Source: Batrachochytrium dendrobatidis JAM81
Taxonomy: Eukaryota > Chytridiomycota > Chytridiomycetes > Rhizophydiales
Direction of reading: 5' to 3'
Assembly: GCF_000203795.2 (NCBI RefSeq)
Contig: NW_006281100.1
Span: 39,856-103,855, forward strand
Length of the DNA stretch: 64,000 bases
The notes beneath the pieces were generated by a model. It saw nothing but the letters and a program-made list of their open reading frames with translations. It did no database searches and was not told the origin of the DNA. The position numbers and the translations under genes are program-made. Shown here piece after piece: positions 17,561-31,001 of this stretch (its first letter is position 1; every line of letters starts with the position of its first letter).

Positions 17561-19528
17561 GTTTACTGTTAAAAATAGTGACGCAACACTTGTTCAGCAC
17601 AGCAAGTGTCAACAGTAATCCAGTGGATGGGTTGATTTTGGATGGACCATGGAAACTATCCTTATTTAAATATTATGAGTATAAAGGGATGCCTTAAGCA
17701 TACAAGGGAGGCATAGCTTAACAAGCGAATATTCAATTCATTCAAACGCACCACAACCAAACCCTACACACTGGATTCTTCATTCACAAAATGGCGAAAT
17801 CTTGTATTTTAGGACTGAGCAGCCCTACTTGAACCTCAAAAGCGGTCATATTAAAGCTCACTAGTACATTTAGTTAGCCCTGATTTTTAGAACGGAAATC
17901 CCTGCAAAATATTGTAATTCATTTTATCAAGTATAGCTTGCTAACCCTTGTACTATTTTCAGTAATACAACCAGTACATTGCTTCAATATTGCCTCGACA
18001 ATCAAGTCCGACTGTTGAAGCATTTGTTATATAGGGTAATATAGAAAGTCATTAATGCCAAAAAGACATCATTTTAGTAAGAATATTGATTGGATGCGCC
18101 AAATCAAGTATTTATGTAGCAAATGACAAGATTAAACCATTTCAATCATATCTCACCAATCAATAACTATATACTTTAAACTACTGGCGACTGACTGGTC
18201 AGCCGTTTACAAAAAATAATTTCATTGAATGACAACTCATTAAAGGCCGCTTTTAAAGGGCTGGATATATGGGATTCATGCAATGCAATGCATGTGTTCC
18301 ATTTTACGCGAATACGGTTGTAATAGGGCCATTTGAATGTAGAGTGAAGACGGCTGTCTGGTAATTGGTTGACAAATTAAAACTGAAAAACTATACGCCC
18401 TATCCGCACCAATGCCCTAAACTTTAACGTTTCCAGTCAATTTGTAAAACGAAACACTTGTATTTATCTTGCAGTGATTGTCTTGGAATAAGCGATGGTC
18501 GAGTATTTCTTGTTTTCCTACTACAGATTGACTGCTTTTTGTATAAAAGCTCTGTTGTATCCTGACATCAGATATATTCGTGTTGCAGTTCAAAACGTCT
18601 TGGGAATGCAACTGTTGTTTCCATGTCAACTGTCCAATATTTGTTTTGGAAAAAAAGGAAGACTAGAGACTGAAAAGACGTCAAGGGTGACAATGTATTG
18701 GAATAGGGATGCGTGCCAGTATTTGGTTTATGTTTGTACAAGAATGGCGGAAAGGCCAGCAAACTTTTCCAAGGGATTGAATGACAATGTTTTCCAGTAG
18801 GACTGGCACCAATCAAACATGAGATGGGCCGCTTATCATATATTTAGAAGCCCTTAACATTGCATTTTATGTGAACACAGCTGTAAACATCATATGTCAT
18901 CAATATCAAGCAATCTTTCCAATTGCTTTTATTGAAAGCTATTTTGCAGCGGTCATCAATTGACAATGAATGTCTACCCTTTGGTGCAAAGCACACTTTC
19001 AAATAAGCTCGAATAAAGGAAGGTGCTGACAAAAAAAATCAGCAATTGGATAGGGTGGAAAAAGGTATCTTGGCTTAGTAAAAATATTCGTTATGCTTTC
19101 CTATTACAAACCAACTTCAATTGGCATTGTCAATTCTTCAATAAACACAGCGATCATCATATAATGATCGCAGTCAAACGATGATTTTGGACTGATATTG
19201 TTCTCACTTGGCATAGCCATACATTGTACGATTACTAGATTCATCCACTTCAGATACCGAGCTTGACTGTTCTGAAGTGAACATTCGCCTAGTTTTTATA
19301 CAAGAATGAGTAAAGGAAGGCATTAGTAAGCGTTAAAACGTTCATGACAATGCTGTTCAGTAAATTGAAACCCGTTATTTTACGACTGTTTATTCTGCAC
19401 ACTCCTATTTGGTAACCCATTACATGAATACAGTTCAATAAATGGATTGTCCACGTGTACGAATAAAGTGTCCGAACTATAAAAGACTATCACTAGATTT
19501 CAAATCCATCATCCTGTTACGCTAAAGA
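17561..19528. other. Upstream region of paralogue 2 and repeat-rich spacer
   Basis: Up to about 17990 it matches 11165-11592. A terminal-repeat-like word (CCATTTTACGCGAATACGG) lies near 18300, and a MITE-like element at 18434-18886. I see no supported gene. Confidence 0.6.
18434..18886 (+). mobile_element. MITE-like element, copy 1
   Basis: About 453 bp, bounded by degenerate inverted ends (CAGTCAATTTGTAAAACG at left; CATTTTATGTGAACACAGCTG at right). The interior matches 57931-58385 in inverted orientation, and its first about 110 bp match 47550-47658, also inverted. It has no transposase-like coding capacity. Confidence 0.75.
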
Positions 19529-20794
19529 ATGCCCAAACCTGCTTCTCCCACAAAGAGCGTTGTCGCAAAAAAGACCTGTAGTGATCTTGCTTCCAAGGTA
19601 GAAAAGGCAGTTCATGCTTTCAACCTCTGGTAAGAACCTATTCTGATGCCTTTTATTCACACATGTCTGGTTATTTAACCGTCTTTTATGCTTGATAATA
19701 ACGGTTACTTTATCTATGCTGGGTTCTAATACTTGTCTCATTTTAATGGACTTGTTACTTGATAATGCTAGGTGCCAGCAGTGTCTGCATGGCGATGCTG
19801 CTGCTCATGACAAATTTGCTCATGCCATAAAGTCGTTTTCTACCGATTGGAAGGTGATTTTGGCCATGTATATCATGTGTGGTTAAAACTAGTAATAGGC
19901 TGATATGACTTGAGTTCTCTTATTCAAGCTACAGCCGTATTTACGTAAAATAGACTAGTTTGAATAGTTGCACTTTCCTACTACACATTGACAATTCCCA
20001 CAATTCCCGCAATTCCCTAAACCCAACGACCATCATATGATGCACACAATCAGATTATGATTTTGAATAGAAACTCTACATTGTATAATTACCAGATTCC
20101 TCCATTTCAATTATATAGAGTAAATGTTGTCAATGCAACTCTACACTTGTAATCTGAATCACAGATACGTTTGTATCCTGGTCAACAGCAATGATGGCAC
20201 ATTTCAGTCATTCAATTGTTGTTTGTGTGTTAACCACCAACAATACCACTACTGAACTGATTGACAGTTCATGATACCTATTTAAATGGTCCATTTACGT
20301 CAATATAATTGTCATGATTTGATGGACAAATTTAAACTCGTAATTTTTATGGTGCCTAGTGTGTTTTTGCCAGCGGTGACAAGGCAGAGTATTCTGGCAT
20401 TAAAGATTGGTTCAACTATGGTAAAGTTTAGTGTTTCAGCAAATGGTTTTACTATCTATGCTGACATTCTGATATAGATCTCAAGGTTGCCAACGATCCT
20501 TTGGCCAAGTGTCATTCCAGTAACTTTGAGACCATTTGGGAAAATCAAGATGCAATTCTTTTAAGCTATGATTCCGAATGGTCCAAAAAGGGAGTGCCGA
20601 CCCACACTATATACAGTGCCATGTGGATCAAGGATAAAGACGCACCACATGGTGTCAAGTGTGTGTACTGGTCCGAGAGCCAACAGAAAAAGACAGAATG
20701 CACTGCTGTGGATCTCCAAGAACATTCCAAAGAGGACAAGAAGCGTCAAGCAGAAGAGCACGCCCAACCCAAGTCGCCCAAAAAGACCAAATAA
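19529..20794 (+). CDS. Small four-exon gene, function unknown
   Basis: Exons 19529-19629, 19772-19867, 20374-20420 and 20478-20794 join in frame with GT-AG introns (donors GTAAGA, GTATAT, GTAAAG) and give 186 residues. The protein begins MPKPASPTKSVVAKK. Its middle is Trp- and Cys-containing (FNLWCQQCLHGD; GIKDWFNYD; FETIWENQDAILLSYDSEWS), and the tail is Lys/Glu-rich ending KSPKKTK. There is no signal peptide. I do not recognise the family. The 506-bp second intron is unusually long because a MITE-like element (19934-20313) sits in it. The short third exon rests on phase consistency only and needs transcript support. Confidence 0.6.
19934..20313. mobile_element. MITE-like element inside an intron
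   Basis: Left end ACAGCCGTATTTACGTAAAAT and right end CCATTTACGTCAATATAATTG are imperfect inverted repeats of the terminal motif seen at 37932-38405. The right part resembles 2240-2440. Confidence 0.6.
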
Positions 20795-21005
20795 ACGATT
20801 TCAAAGCTGGTGAACAGTATTGAGAACGTAGACGCTCAGAGAAATAAACTGGAGTGTACACGTGATCTAGTGTGTAGTTGAAGCGATTATCGCTTTATTA
20901 GTCCAACAAAAGGTTTATACAATACACAGACGTTAATATTGGAAACTGTTCTTTCTGGAGAATACCAGTCTTGGCATTTGAATCAATTGTTGAACTTTCA
21001 GTCCA

Positions 21006-24000
21006 ATGAATCCAGTCATTCCCTCCAACAGTGCTGTGGGTCCTCCTGCTGTGGTCTTTACTCCTGCCATGGCGGATGCTTCGGGTGGGTGGCAGCCTCG
21101 CTCAGAAGATCTGGCTAGTCTTGTGTTGCTGTTTGTGCGCTCTTCTCAAGGAGATTCTCAAGTTCAAGCTCAGTTGATGCAGGTGATTACTCGAGTAGCG
21201 AATCTTTTTTCATTCTGCATTTCTCGTATTATTGATTTTTCATCTCGAGGTTCTGGCACTGCCGTGTGGTCAAGAATGCGTTGTACTACTTGGACTGATA
21301 GTCATTCTGTTTCTAGAATTATATACTGTTTCATTATTCCCATTCAATTAAAATGTGCATTCTACTAGATCTTGTCCACCATATCTTGACCTTCTAATTG
21401 ACTATTTGTCAAACTCAATCGCATATGGTGGCCAAGATCTGTCATTCTCGGTCTGTTTTATGCATCAAAATACTCTGCACGCCAATCCATTTCATTCTCA
21501 TCAAAATATACCAACATGTACACTCATTGGTGGCTAACATTCACTAAACTTTTTTTAATATAACCAGCAACTTCATTCCTATGCAAGCATTGCTGATTTC
21601 CCAAACTATTTAGCTGTCATTTTTGCTCTTACAACTGAAGCCCCTGGTGTGCGAACTGTTGCTGGACTGACTTTAAAGAATACCCTTAGAGATTCTCGAG
21701 GTTCACTTCATCCCCAGGTACTAGAGTTTGTCAAGGCTACAACTCTACATGCTCTTGGTGATGCCGAGCCAATTATTCGTGCCACGAGCGGTACAGTAAT
21801 TACTACTCTCAACAAAATTGACTCTCGTATTTGGCCCGATGTAGTTCCAAAACTTCTTGAATTGATTGATATGCGTGTTCCTGCGTTGGAAGAGGTAAGC
21901 GACAGTTTTGATCAATTTAAAATACACACTGTACTGATTGATTTACTCGACTATTTAACAGGGCGCTTTTCTAGCTCTTCGCAAAATCTGCGAAGATTCT
22001 TGCAACGAACTCGACGAAGGCGATCCACAAATACTGAGCTATATGATTCAAAAACTACTTCATCACATGCACAATCAAAACATTAAAGTTAGAACTGCGG
22101 CTGTAGAGTCACTCAATCAGTTTATTCTTAACCGATCCGATCCCCTCATGACCAACATCAACGCTTTTGTTGCAAGCCTCTACCAGCTCACCACAGATGT
22201 TGACAAGGGCATGCGTCGTGCCATATGTCAAGCTCTTGTTTTGATCTTTGAAGTTACCCCAGAAACTGTCATTCCAGAACTCAACAATGTGGTTAGTTTT
22301 ATGCTTTTCTGTACTCAAGATGAGGAGGAAAAGGTGGCATTGGAAGCAAGTGAGTTTTGGCTGGCATTTGCCGAGCAGGAGAATTACCGTGACCATCTAG
22401 AGCCATTTTTACCTCAGTAAGTGTGGATTCTTGTCATTACTAAAATGCATTTCTACAATATAATCGAGCGACATCACCCTTACTAATTCCATATGTCTTT
22501 TAGAATTATTCCTGTTCTTGTAAAAGGCATGATATACACAAACGAAGAAGTCATGATGTTGGGTGGAGATGAAGATGATGCAAGTGTCCCCGATAATATT
22601 CAAGATATTAAACCTCACCACCACAAATCACGTAACCATGCAAATACTCCTGGCTCTGGACAACCCAAAAAAGATGACGACGATGATGACGACGATTACG
22701 ATGATGATGATGATGACGATGTTGACAATGAGTGGAATGTGCGGAAATGCTCTGCTGCTGCTGTAGATGTTTTGGCCACCGTGTTTAAAGAGCATCTGCT
22801 GGAGGTCTTGCTACCACATCTTACCCAGCAGTTGTCTAGTTCTGATTGGCTTCATCGCGAAGCTGGAATTCTTGCACTTGGTGCCATTGCCGAAGGTACA
22901 TTGGGCTGAAGCTGACCGTGTTTGACTAGATGTGTGTCTGACCACTTTGTATTTTTTGTTGCTTAATCTCAACTCAATCACAGGCTGTACAATGGGAATG
23001 ATTCCTCATTTACCGACTTTAATTCCCACTCTATTGACTACTCTCAAGGATAAAAAGGTTTGCAATGTATTGTACAACCCAAATTTCATGTCAAAACTTT
23101 TCTACACATCTAATATTTTACACTATGCTTCATTTAAACAATTTTGTTGTCAAGCCTTTAGTGAGATCAATAACGTGTTGGACTTTGGGACGCTACGCCA
23201 GCTGGGTTGTTCACGGTGATCCTACGCGACAAGACAACACACACGAACAACGTCTTCAATATCTTAAAATTTACTTTGAACCCATGCTACAAGGACTGCT
23301 TGTCATGACTCTTGACAACAACAAAAGAGTTCAAGAGACTGGCTGTAGCGCACTGGCTGTACTTGAAGAAATCGCTGGTGATCTTTTAATTCCTTACCTT
23401 GGCCCTATTTTGCAAACACTGGGAAATGCTTTTGTCAAGTACCAGGTATACCTTTGACGAATGATTCCAGTTGAAAAATACACCATGTAACACATTGTTT
23501 TAATTTGTTTTTTGTTAGCATAAAAATTTGTTGATTCTATACGATGCTCTTGGCACTTTGGCAGATGCAGTTGGACCTGGATTAGACAACCCACAAGTGG
23601 TTGATCTGTTTATGCCTCGTCTTATAGAAAAGTGGGAGATGCTGCCAGACGATGACAGTGGCATTTTCCCACTGTTTGAATGTATTTCCTCTGTAGCAGT
23701 AGCCATGGGTGCTGGATTTGTTCCTTATGCTCCTGCAGTCTGGTCACGTTGCTTGCGCATCATCAGTACATCCTTGCATCAATTTCAAGTAAGCGTTATC
23801 TGATTATTTTCAAATAAGATCATAGCTAGACTTGATGGTATCTGACTACTGACATGAATTTCATTTACGCAATACAGATTTTCCAGCAAAATCCAGAACA
23901 GGTTCCAGAACCTGACAAGGACTTTATTGTGGTATCCCAAGATCTTTTGAGCGGAATCACTCAAGGTCTCTGTGGAAATGTGGCTCCTTTGATTTCATCT

Positions 24001-24856
24001 GGAGAGCCTTCTATTTTAAATATACTTACCGTTTGTCTAAAGGTGTAGGCTTGACTTTAATTCATCCACTTGTCTATTTTAAACTATAGCGGATACTAAC
24101 TGCAGATTTATGGAAATGGGTGCCAAATGTTTTTGCATATAGCATCCGTATAGCGAAGTGCGTCAAAGTGCATGCGCTTTACTTGGAGATTTTGCCATCA
24201 ACGCATTCCCACAAATCAAACCATGTGTCAATGAGTACATGCAACACTGCGTTCCTTTGATCCAACCTAGCGTCCATGAAGAAGTATCTATAGCTATCAG
24301 CAATAACGCTACGTGGGCAGCTGGTGAAATTGCATTAAAAATGGGCAAGTTACAGATTGTGTTGTTGAGTTTGTTTATTTTAGTGTCATCTAACTTGTGA
24401 TGTTTAGAGGGTGAGATGCAAATGTGGGTTCAGCCATTGCTTGAACGACTTATTCCAATCCTTCATTCTCGATGCAAGCAGACTCTCAAGGAAAATGCAG
24501 CCATCACCATTGGTCGCCTAAGTATTGCCAATGCAGCTATTATTGCACCTTTAGTTGATCAGTTTGCAAGAGACTGGTGCGAAACGCTTGGTCGCATTCG
24601 AGATAATCTTGAAAAAGAAAGTGCGTTTCAAGGTTTTTGTCAGCTTATTGTAGCGAATCCTAATGGTTTGGTACGCGACCTGGCCTATTTTTGTGATGCA
24701 GTTGTTCAATGGGGTAGAATATCACCCGAACTGAATGAAACATTTCGACGTGTGTTGACCATGTATGCTACCGGGATGGGAGATCAATGGCCTGCTACTG
24801 TCCAAGGGTTTCCTATTTCTATTCGTCAGCGTCTGAAAGAACGATATGATCTTTGA
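21006..24856 (+). CDS. KAP104: Transportin / karyopherin beta-2 nuclear import receptor
   Basis: Ten exons: 21006-21182, 21568-21894, 21962-22416, 22504-22895, 22984-23057, 23155-23445, 23519-23788, 23878-24042, 24143-24344 and 24408-24856, giving 933 residues. The product is a HEAT-repeat solenoid that imports PY-NLS cargo such as hnRNP-like proteins. Diagnostic stretches include [68 protein letters not shown] and [14 protein letters not shown]. The acidic H8-loop equivalent is a poly-Asp run near 22675-22720. The ninth intron (24345-24407) begins GCAAGT, a GC-AG intron; phase and homology require it. The N-terminus has about 25 extra residues, and an alternative ATG exists at 21069. Confidence 0.93.
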
Positions 24857-25156
24857 ATTTATTTTTGTCGAATGAAAATCGCATTGTGAAAAAACATGAG
24901 TTGGACTTTATCCATTCGAAGCTGTAGCGCAGTCAGCTTTTAGCATTCTTTGAAATATTGATACTGTTAACGGGTTTCCAACCCATTCTAATCATCCAGC
25001 ATCGAGTATAGCCATAACCCAAAACTTGAAAATAATTTATACATGACAAGATCTTGAACTCAATCCATTGTAAACCTCGATTCATTTTAGATACACCGTA
25101 TATGCCTACCACACCCATCAAGCAATACATTGCATGGGTGTGTAAGCAAAATGGAT
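24857..25156. other. Spacer between convergent genes
   Basis: About 300 bp between the transportin stop and the MPDU1-like stop. No gene or distinct element is seen. Confidence 0.5.
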
Positions 25157-26167
25157 TTAATCCAACTTGATACTTGAAGAGTATGTCTGTTGTTTCTGTT
25201 TTGATCCATGTCTTGTCTTTTGCTGTACACGATGCTTTTTAATAAAGAATCCTATCAGTGACCATTCACAACACACCCTACAGTCATCCATCAATAATGC
25301 ATGATTCAACTCAACTGAAGAACGAATATACACGGCGAATTGAATCAACAAGATCCCATTGAGTACAGCGGCAGTTACAAACGAGAATAAAATGGCAGAA
25401 TCCAGACCTTCTTGAATTGTGGTGAAAACACGAGCAATGGTGCCAGCAAATTGAAGAAATACTGTAATCAAGGACAATTGACCCGTAGAACCGGCCTTAT
25501 AGTTGGCCCAGATCTGAGGCAGTTTACTTGGAATAACAAGGAAAATAGTACTCCATTGCAAGGTGGTCAAAAGACTCAAAGAAATCAATTGTTCTGAAAA
25601 CAAACATGCACATGCAATGGTTCCTGCAATACCTCGAAACACCATGGCTCCATACTGTCCACGGTAACCGAGAATCAAAAAAAGAATCACTACATTTTGT
25701 AGATTGACAAAGACGCCTAGTTGGTTCAAGAAATGTTAATCAAGACATCAAGCATCGACACAGTATAAAAACAGTTGTCCGTTTCGATAGAATATACAGT
25801 CGAGTCAGCTCAAACTACCTTCTCCGTATGTCGAAAATGGATTGTTTAGACGATAATTATAAGCAACGGTGATGGCTACAGTCAATGCTTCAATGAAAAT
25901 ACTAGCAAAGGACAGTCCTTCAGCAGATCCGGATACAAGAATGTTGATGATTTGTGGAACCTTGAGAATAGCACTTCCAGCAACAATGCCAATAGACAGA
26001 CCCTTGGACAGGAGCAGTTTGAAGCATTCGATACGAGCAAAATCAAAGGTCACAATAGCACTAGCGCAGGACTTGCCAATGAGGGGTTTCAGGATCTTTT
26101 GCGATATCAATTCCACTGGCCACCAGGTAGAAAAGAGCTCTACAAAAGAATTCGGTGTAACGGGCAT
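25157..26167 (-). CDS. MPDU1-like PQ-loop membrane protein (dolichol-phosphate-mannose utilisation)
   Basis: Two exons, 25819-26167 and 25157-25716, with a 102-bp intron, giving 302 residues. The first PQ-loop reads GIVAGSAILKVPQIINIL.SGSAEGLS and the second IPSKLPQIWANYKAGSTGQLS, followed by ITVFLQFAGTIARVFTTIQE. This is the MPDU1/Lec35 pattern. MPDU1 is an ER multispanning protein needed for use of Man-P-Dol and Glc-P-Dol in N-glycan, GPI and O-mannose synthesis. About seven hydrophobic segments are visible. The tail is longer and more basic than in animals (KKHRVQQKTRHGSKQKQQ). The ATG at 26167 is the first plausible start. Confidence 0.88.
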
Positions 26168-26301
26168 CAAGCTGATAAAAGGCGATCCAGTTACGACTAA
26201 AACAGAATGAAAATGTAAAGATAAAGTTGAGAATTATTATTTCATAAAACTGTTTATTATAGTTTAGATTTGCAACTGCACACTCACAAATCTAAAGAAA
26301 A

Positions 26302-29300
26302 TCATGATTGTGATAAAATAGGACGCTGTTCTGATTCCTGAGCAGACCATGCCAACCGTGTTTCAAAGGCATCAGAATCACTGTTCTGATCATCTTCCTC
26401 GACACCAGAAATCATAATCGCCATTTTATGTTCATCTTCTTGCATGTTATGCACTCCTGCTGCTCGATCTCGCTTCCAATCTCTTCCAAACATACTTGCC
26501 ATTTCCCATTGCGTTGTAATCCGTCGAATATGTACATCAACAACAAACACTTCCCATAGTACTGCTATTGCTGTATACGCAATCAGCACGCCAAGTTGTC
26601 CAAACCTAAATGATATAGGTATTCCCGGTTGAATTGAAAATAACCATGACACCACATCACTGTACTCTAAAGATCCAATTGGCGATGAATTGAGTAGCAG
26701 CAGCAACATGGCAACAAGGACACATGTAATGACTGAAATACTACTTGCAAAAAAGTAGTTGGTCCATGGAGGACTTCGGAAACGCGCTGTACTCATAAAT
26801 ACAAGACTCACGCTGATAAACATGCAATGTGAAAATAACCATATACTTGTGTTTTCAAATGACTTGGTAACAAGTCCTTGCGTCACATCTCTGTCTGGGT
26901 CAATTCTACAAACGTTGAATTTCATTGGATTGGGTGTTGGAAAAATGGTTACATTGGATCACGATACCACTTGAACATAAAGCATGTATAAAACTGACTT
27001 ACGGGTAGCATGGATAGACTGGATGTGTCAATCCATCATCATTTGGTAAAAATGCGTCATTCAAACCAGCAGTTGCTTCCCTCACAGAGCAAAACCATGG
27101 CTGCGAAAACGTCATGGCCACGTTTATACAAAAAAATCCAGCAGAAAACAGTACTTGTGCCAACACAGATGCCAATACAAGTGGTGAAAGCAACGAATCC
27201 GTTGGACGATCTTGTGCCAATGAAGTAAAAGGTTTGGTATACAACATAGAAAACGCCAAAAGAGTGACTACAAACACATTATCGAAAAAAAATTGATTGT
27301 TTGAAAGAGCACTTCCATACTGATTCAATGTGGCTGACATCATCAGCTGTATAATAGGGTATAAAGTCATGTACTAGATGTATACATACAAACGTGTATA
27401 TCAAAAAATGAATTGTCAAACTTATGTTCAATAACAATAAAAAACCCCTGGTAGCTGACATTATAAATACCTTGAATGCTACAAAAGATGTCTCGAGTGC
27501 ACACCGTCCTTCGCGTACAAGACACACCATATCCAAAATGTTTTCGTTTGCAGATGTAAATGGGGCTACCATGGATGCTTCAGAGTTGGACAAAGCAAGA
27601 CCAACATGTGCAGATTTAAGCGCACCACAATCATTTGCACCTAAATAGCGTAGGGCATACAAAAGGCTGATCAGATAAAACAAGCCAATTTTAATATATG
27701 AATCCAAACTAACTCTATTCAATAAATATATACCATCACCACACATTGCTACACATTTTCCAAGCATAATAAGTCGCTCGACAATCCATGATTTTTGATC
27801 TGGTTTGATTCTAGAAAATACACGCGTTCGTCCAACAATCCAGTCGACAAACTCAGTATCTGGGCGTTCACTTAAAACAGAAAGCGCATCGCCAGTTATG
27901 GCTATCTCTGTTTGCGCTGGCATTTGTGACAGTTGATAGATTAAATCATCAATGTGAATATGTCGTCGTGCATCCATGCTTACAAAAGAAGTGTTCAAAA
28001 ATGAATCAGTAGCTGTTCGCGAGGGTAAAGTTGGGTTTGGTTTGGCTTGCAATGACAAATCTTTGAATGTGCTTATAGCCGATGATATGTCAGGCGGCTC
28101 TGGTATTTCTGAAAATCGTACTTGTGACTCGTGTGTGTCAATCAATATTGTATGCTTGCACAACCCCAATTCTCGAGCCACATGAACTGCAGTAAATGCA
28201 TTATCACCAGTGCTATAACATGATGCATCAACGGGTTCAAACATGAATGATTAAACTATCCTACACTCACCTCTATTTTAAACCTCCACTTTTGACTTAC
28301 ATGATAACGTTTCGAATTTTGGCATCTTTGAATGCAGTAATGGTTTCCTGAGCTTCAGATTTGAGCGGATTTTCAAACAAAAGAAATCCAAGAAAAATCA
28401 TATTTCGTTCCACCTTGTCTCTTCGTGCTAAAAGCAACTCTGAAGTCAGATGCTGTGGAAACTCTTGGATTGTTGTCGGTCGATAAGCACACGCAATGAC
28501 ATACAGTCCTCGCATGGTAAATGACTGACACGTATCAAAATAATTGTGTGGGATTGTATGTGGATCACAAACATGCCGTATTGCTTCGGCAGATCCTTTG
28601 GTAAATATACACCAGTTGAGGAGTGGGGAGTGACCTAACGATGCAATGACCGTGCTGCGCTGAGTGTGCGGATCAAAATCAAATCTTTTTAAAATATACA
28701 TTGTTGGTTCTTGTTGAGGAATATCTGAAATGATCAAAGTCTCCGTTTCAGACAATGGTGCATTCGTAGAATTGGCTTGATGGGTAAATAGTGGAAAGCG
28801 TGGAATAACTACGCCAGCGATTGGTATATTGTATGTTTGAGCCAGAGAGTACAGATAATCTTCATCTCGAAGCTTCCAGTTTGTCACTCGAAACATTTCC
28901 ATATCGATCGTATGTCCCGTATAACCACCACGTTCATTCACAGTAAGACCGTGACAGACAAGCATGCACTGCTGCAATAGAATCACCTGAGATGTCTCGA
29001 CATGGGCTAAATTCGAGGAATCATCATCAAGTCTAAATGTGTGCTTGTTAAATGTAGATCCAAACTCTTCTGTAGAAGCCGAGTAGTGTTGAATGCTGGA
29101 AAAAACTTGATTGTCCACATGGCTTACTCCATAAAAATGAAGATTTGGGGTGGTTAGTGTACCGGTTTTATCCCAGCATATAACATTGACTCTTCCAGAA
29201 TAGTTGATTCGATTTGGACTAGTGCAAAATATTTTGGCTTTTTTCAATCGCTCCATGGATAATCCAGTTCCCACAGTGAGTATAAGTGGCAGTGCGGGAG

Positions 29301-31001
29301 GAACTGCAATAGTGATCAAATCCAGTGAAGACAGAATTGCACTTTGTAATGTTGACCCATTTCTATATGCATGAATTGATCGATTGAGAAAAGCAACACA
29401 TGCTATTATACTTAGACCAACCAGATATTTGTAAGAGTCTGAATTGAATTTAAACTCGATATGATTTGGATACAAAATAGAACGAAAAAGTTCTCCTTTG
29501 GAAGATGCAAATCCTGTCGCCATGACAATAGCAATGGCCATTTCAGGTTCACTAACCAATGTACTATTCATTGATGGAATCCAGTTTTTGCGTGGTTTGA
29601 TTTCAACAAATTGCGATCCAGCAAACAAAGTATGCTGTCGATGTTTATCTGGATTAAGAATGGCAGCATGTCTTTTTTTGGAGGAATTTGAATGCATGTC
29701 ATCGGCTCGAAAATCATGGCTGGGTCCACGTCCTGGCATACTTGTGCGTCGCTCAGTGACTGCATAAGGAAGAGCAAGTTTCATAACAGGAACGGTTTCT
29801 CCAGTAAGCGTGGATTCGTCCATGACACACTCTCCTTGGATAATCACCATGTCACACGCCAATATACTTCCCTCCAATATGTCTTTTGCAGCACTCAATA
29901 CAATTGCATCACCCAACACTAACTGGCTTGATTCAAGATGATGCAAAACTCCATCACGAAGCACTGGATAAAGTCCTGATTGATCTCTCGTCAACTCTCT
30001 TTGATTGTGTTCATTAGTTCTTGACGTGTATACCTCCCAGGAAATAGATGCAAGGCTGAGCGCAACAATTAATAATGCATACGACGTGTAACTCTCAGCC
30101 AACCAAATCGCAACAGAAGCGATTTGAAAAATATAAAAAGGATGTGATGCCTTGTCTAATAGGAGCGTGTAAATGTGTGTATATCCAATATCAATCGAAT
30201 TGGATCCGTTGGTACTCATAAGAGTATCGGCTTCTTGAGTGGATTTTCCATATCTCATATTATGAATTTCCGGAAATGACTCGAATAATCTAGCGTTTTG
30301 TCGCTGGATTTCAAGACGAATAGAATAGTCATAGACCCAATATAATGTTATCAAGTATTCTTTAAACTCTATAACCCTTTGCAATGTAAACAAACACAAT
30401 ACCTGAAAATTTGAAAACATTTCCTTGTATATGTAACGCTGTTTACGATACTCAAAGTATCGAAGATGTTTTACCTGCCTTCCAGTCGACTGTGTGTCTA
30501 ACGAGCTGATTGATAAAATGGGCAGCTCTACCGATTTACCGTTTGGACCAGTGACCAGTACAAAGTTTGCATCACGAAATGCTCGACAACTAGATCTAGC
30601 CAACGTGCACCATATCTGTGGTTTCCATTTCGCGACCAAAGGGAGAACTCCAAATGTCGCCAACGAAAAGATGATAAACAAGACAAGACCTACAGTTGAT
30701 TCAGTGTATCCAGATATGTCGATATATTCTGGAGCCAAGAATGTGGGGTCGTTATGTACTGCCTTTGATGATAGATGTGAGAGAGTAGCAGCTTCATTTG
30801 TTTTTGAACCTGGAGTTGTGACTAGACGCTCCAAAGTCTCTATATACCCACGGACAGCCTAAATGAGCATTATATTGAATGCATGGTATATAATTATTCA
30901 TGTATTTTATGAATAAGCGCTCATGGTTTTTCTCAAGGATGCATGCACTCTTGTATTGGCAAGATTTGATTTACCTTGTATGCTTCTCGAAGAGCCTGCA
31001 T
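26302..31001 (-). CDS. YPK9: P5B-type ATPase (Ypk9/ATP13A family)
   Basis: Exons: 30975-31001 (9-codon first exon, MQALREAYK), 28301-30858, 27734-28212, 27471-27640, 27003-27373 and 26302-26905; about 1402 residues. Within the large exon, 30304-30402 is probably a further 99-bp in-frame intron (CAG|GTATTG...ATCCAG|CGA); removing it shortens a poorly matching insert and leaves 1369 residues. P5B hallmarks: the N-terminal hairpin (ISGYTESTVGL...WKPQIW), the actuator LTGET, the membrane motif VPPALP (P5A has PPELP), the phosphorylation site CWDKTGTLT, TGDNAFTA, and MCGDGANDCGALK. Animal ATP13A2 exports lysosomal polyamines, and yeast Ypk9 is vacuolar. It probably acts in the vacuole or late endosome. 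Substrate in this organism is inferred. Confidence 0.93.

Noticed and set aside
22675..22720. GATGAC/GATGAT microsatellite as a non-coding repeat
   Set aside because: It encodes the acidic loop of transportin, a conserved feature of the family, in frame.
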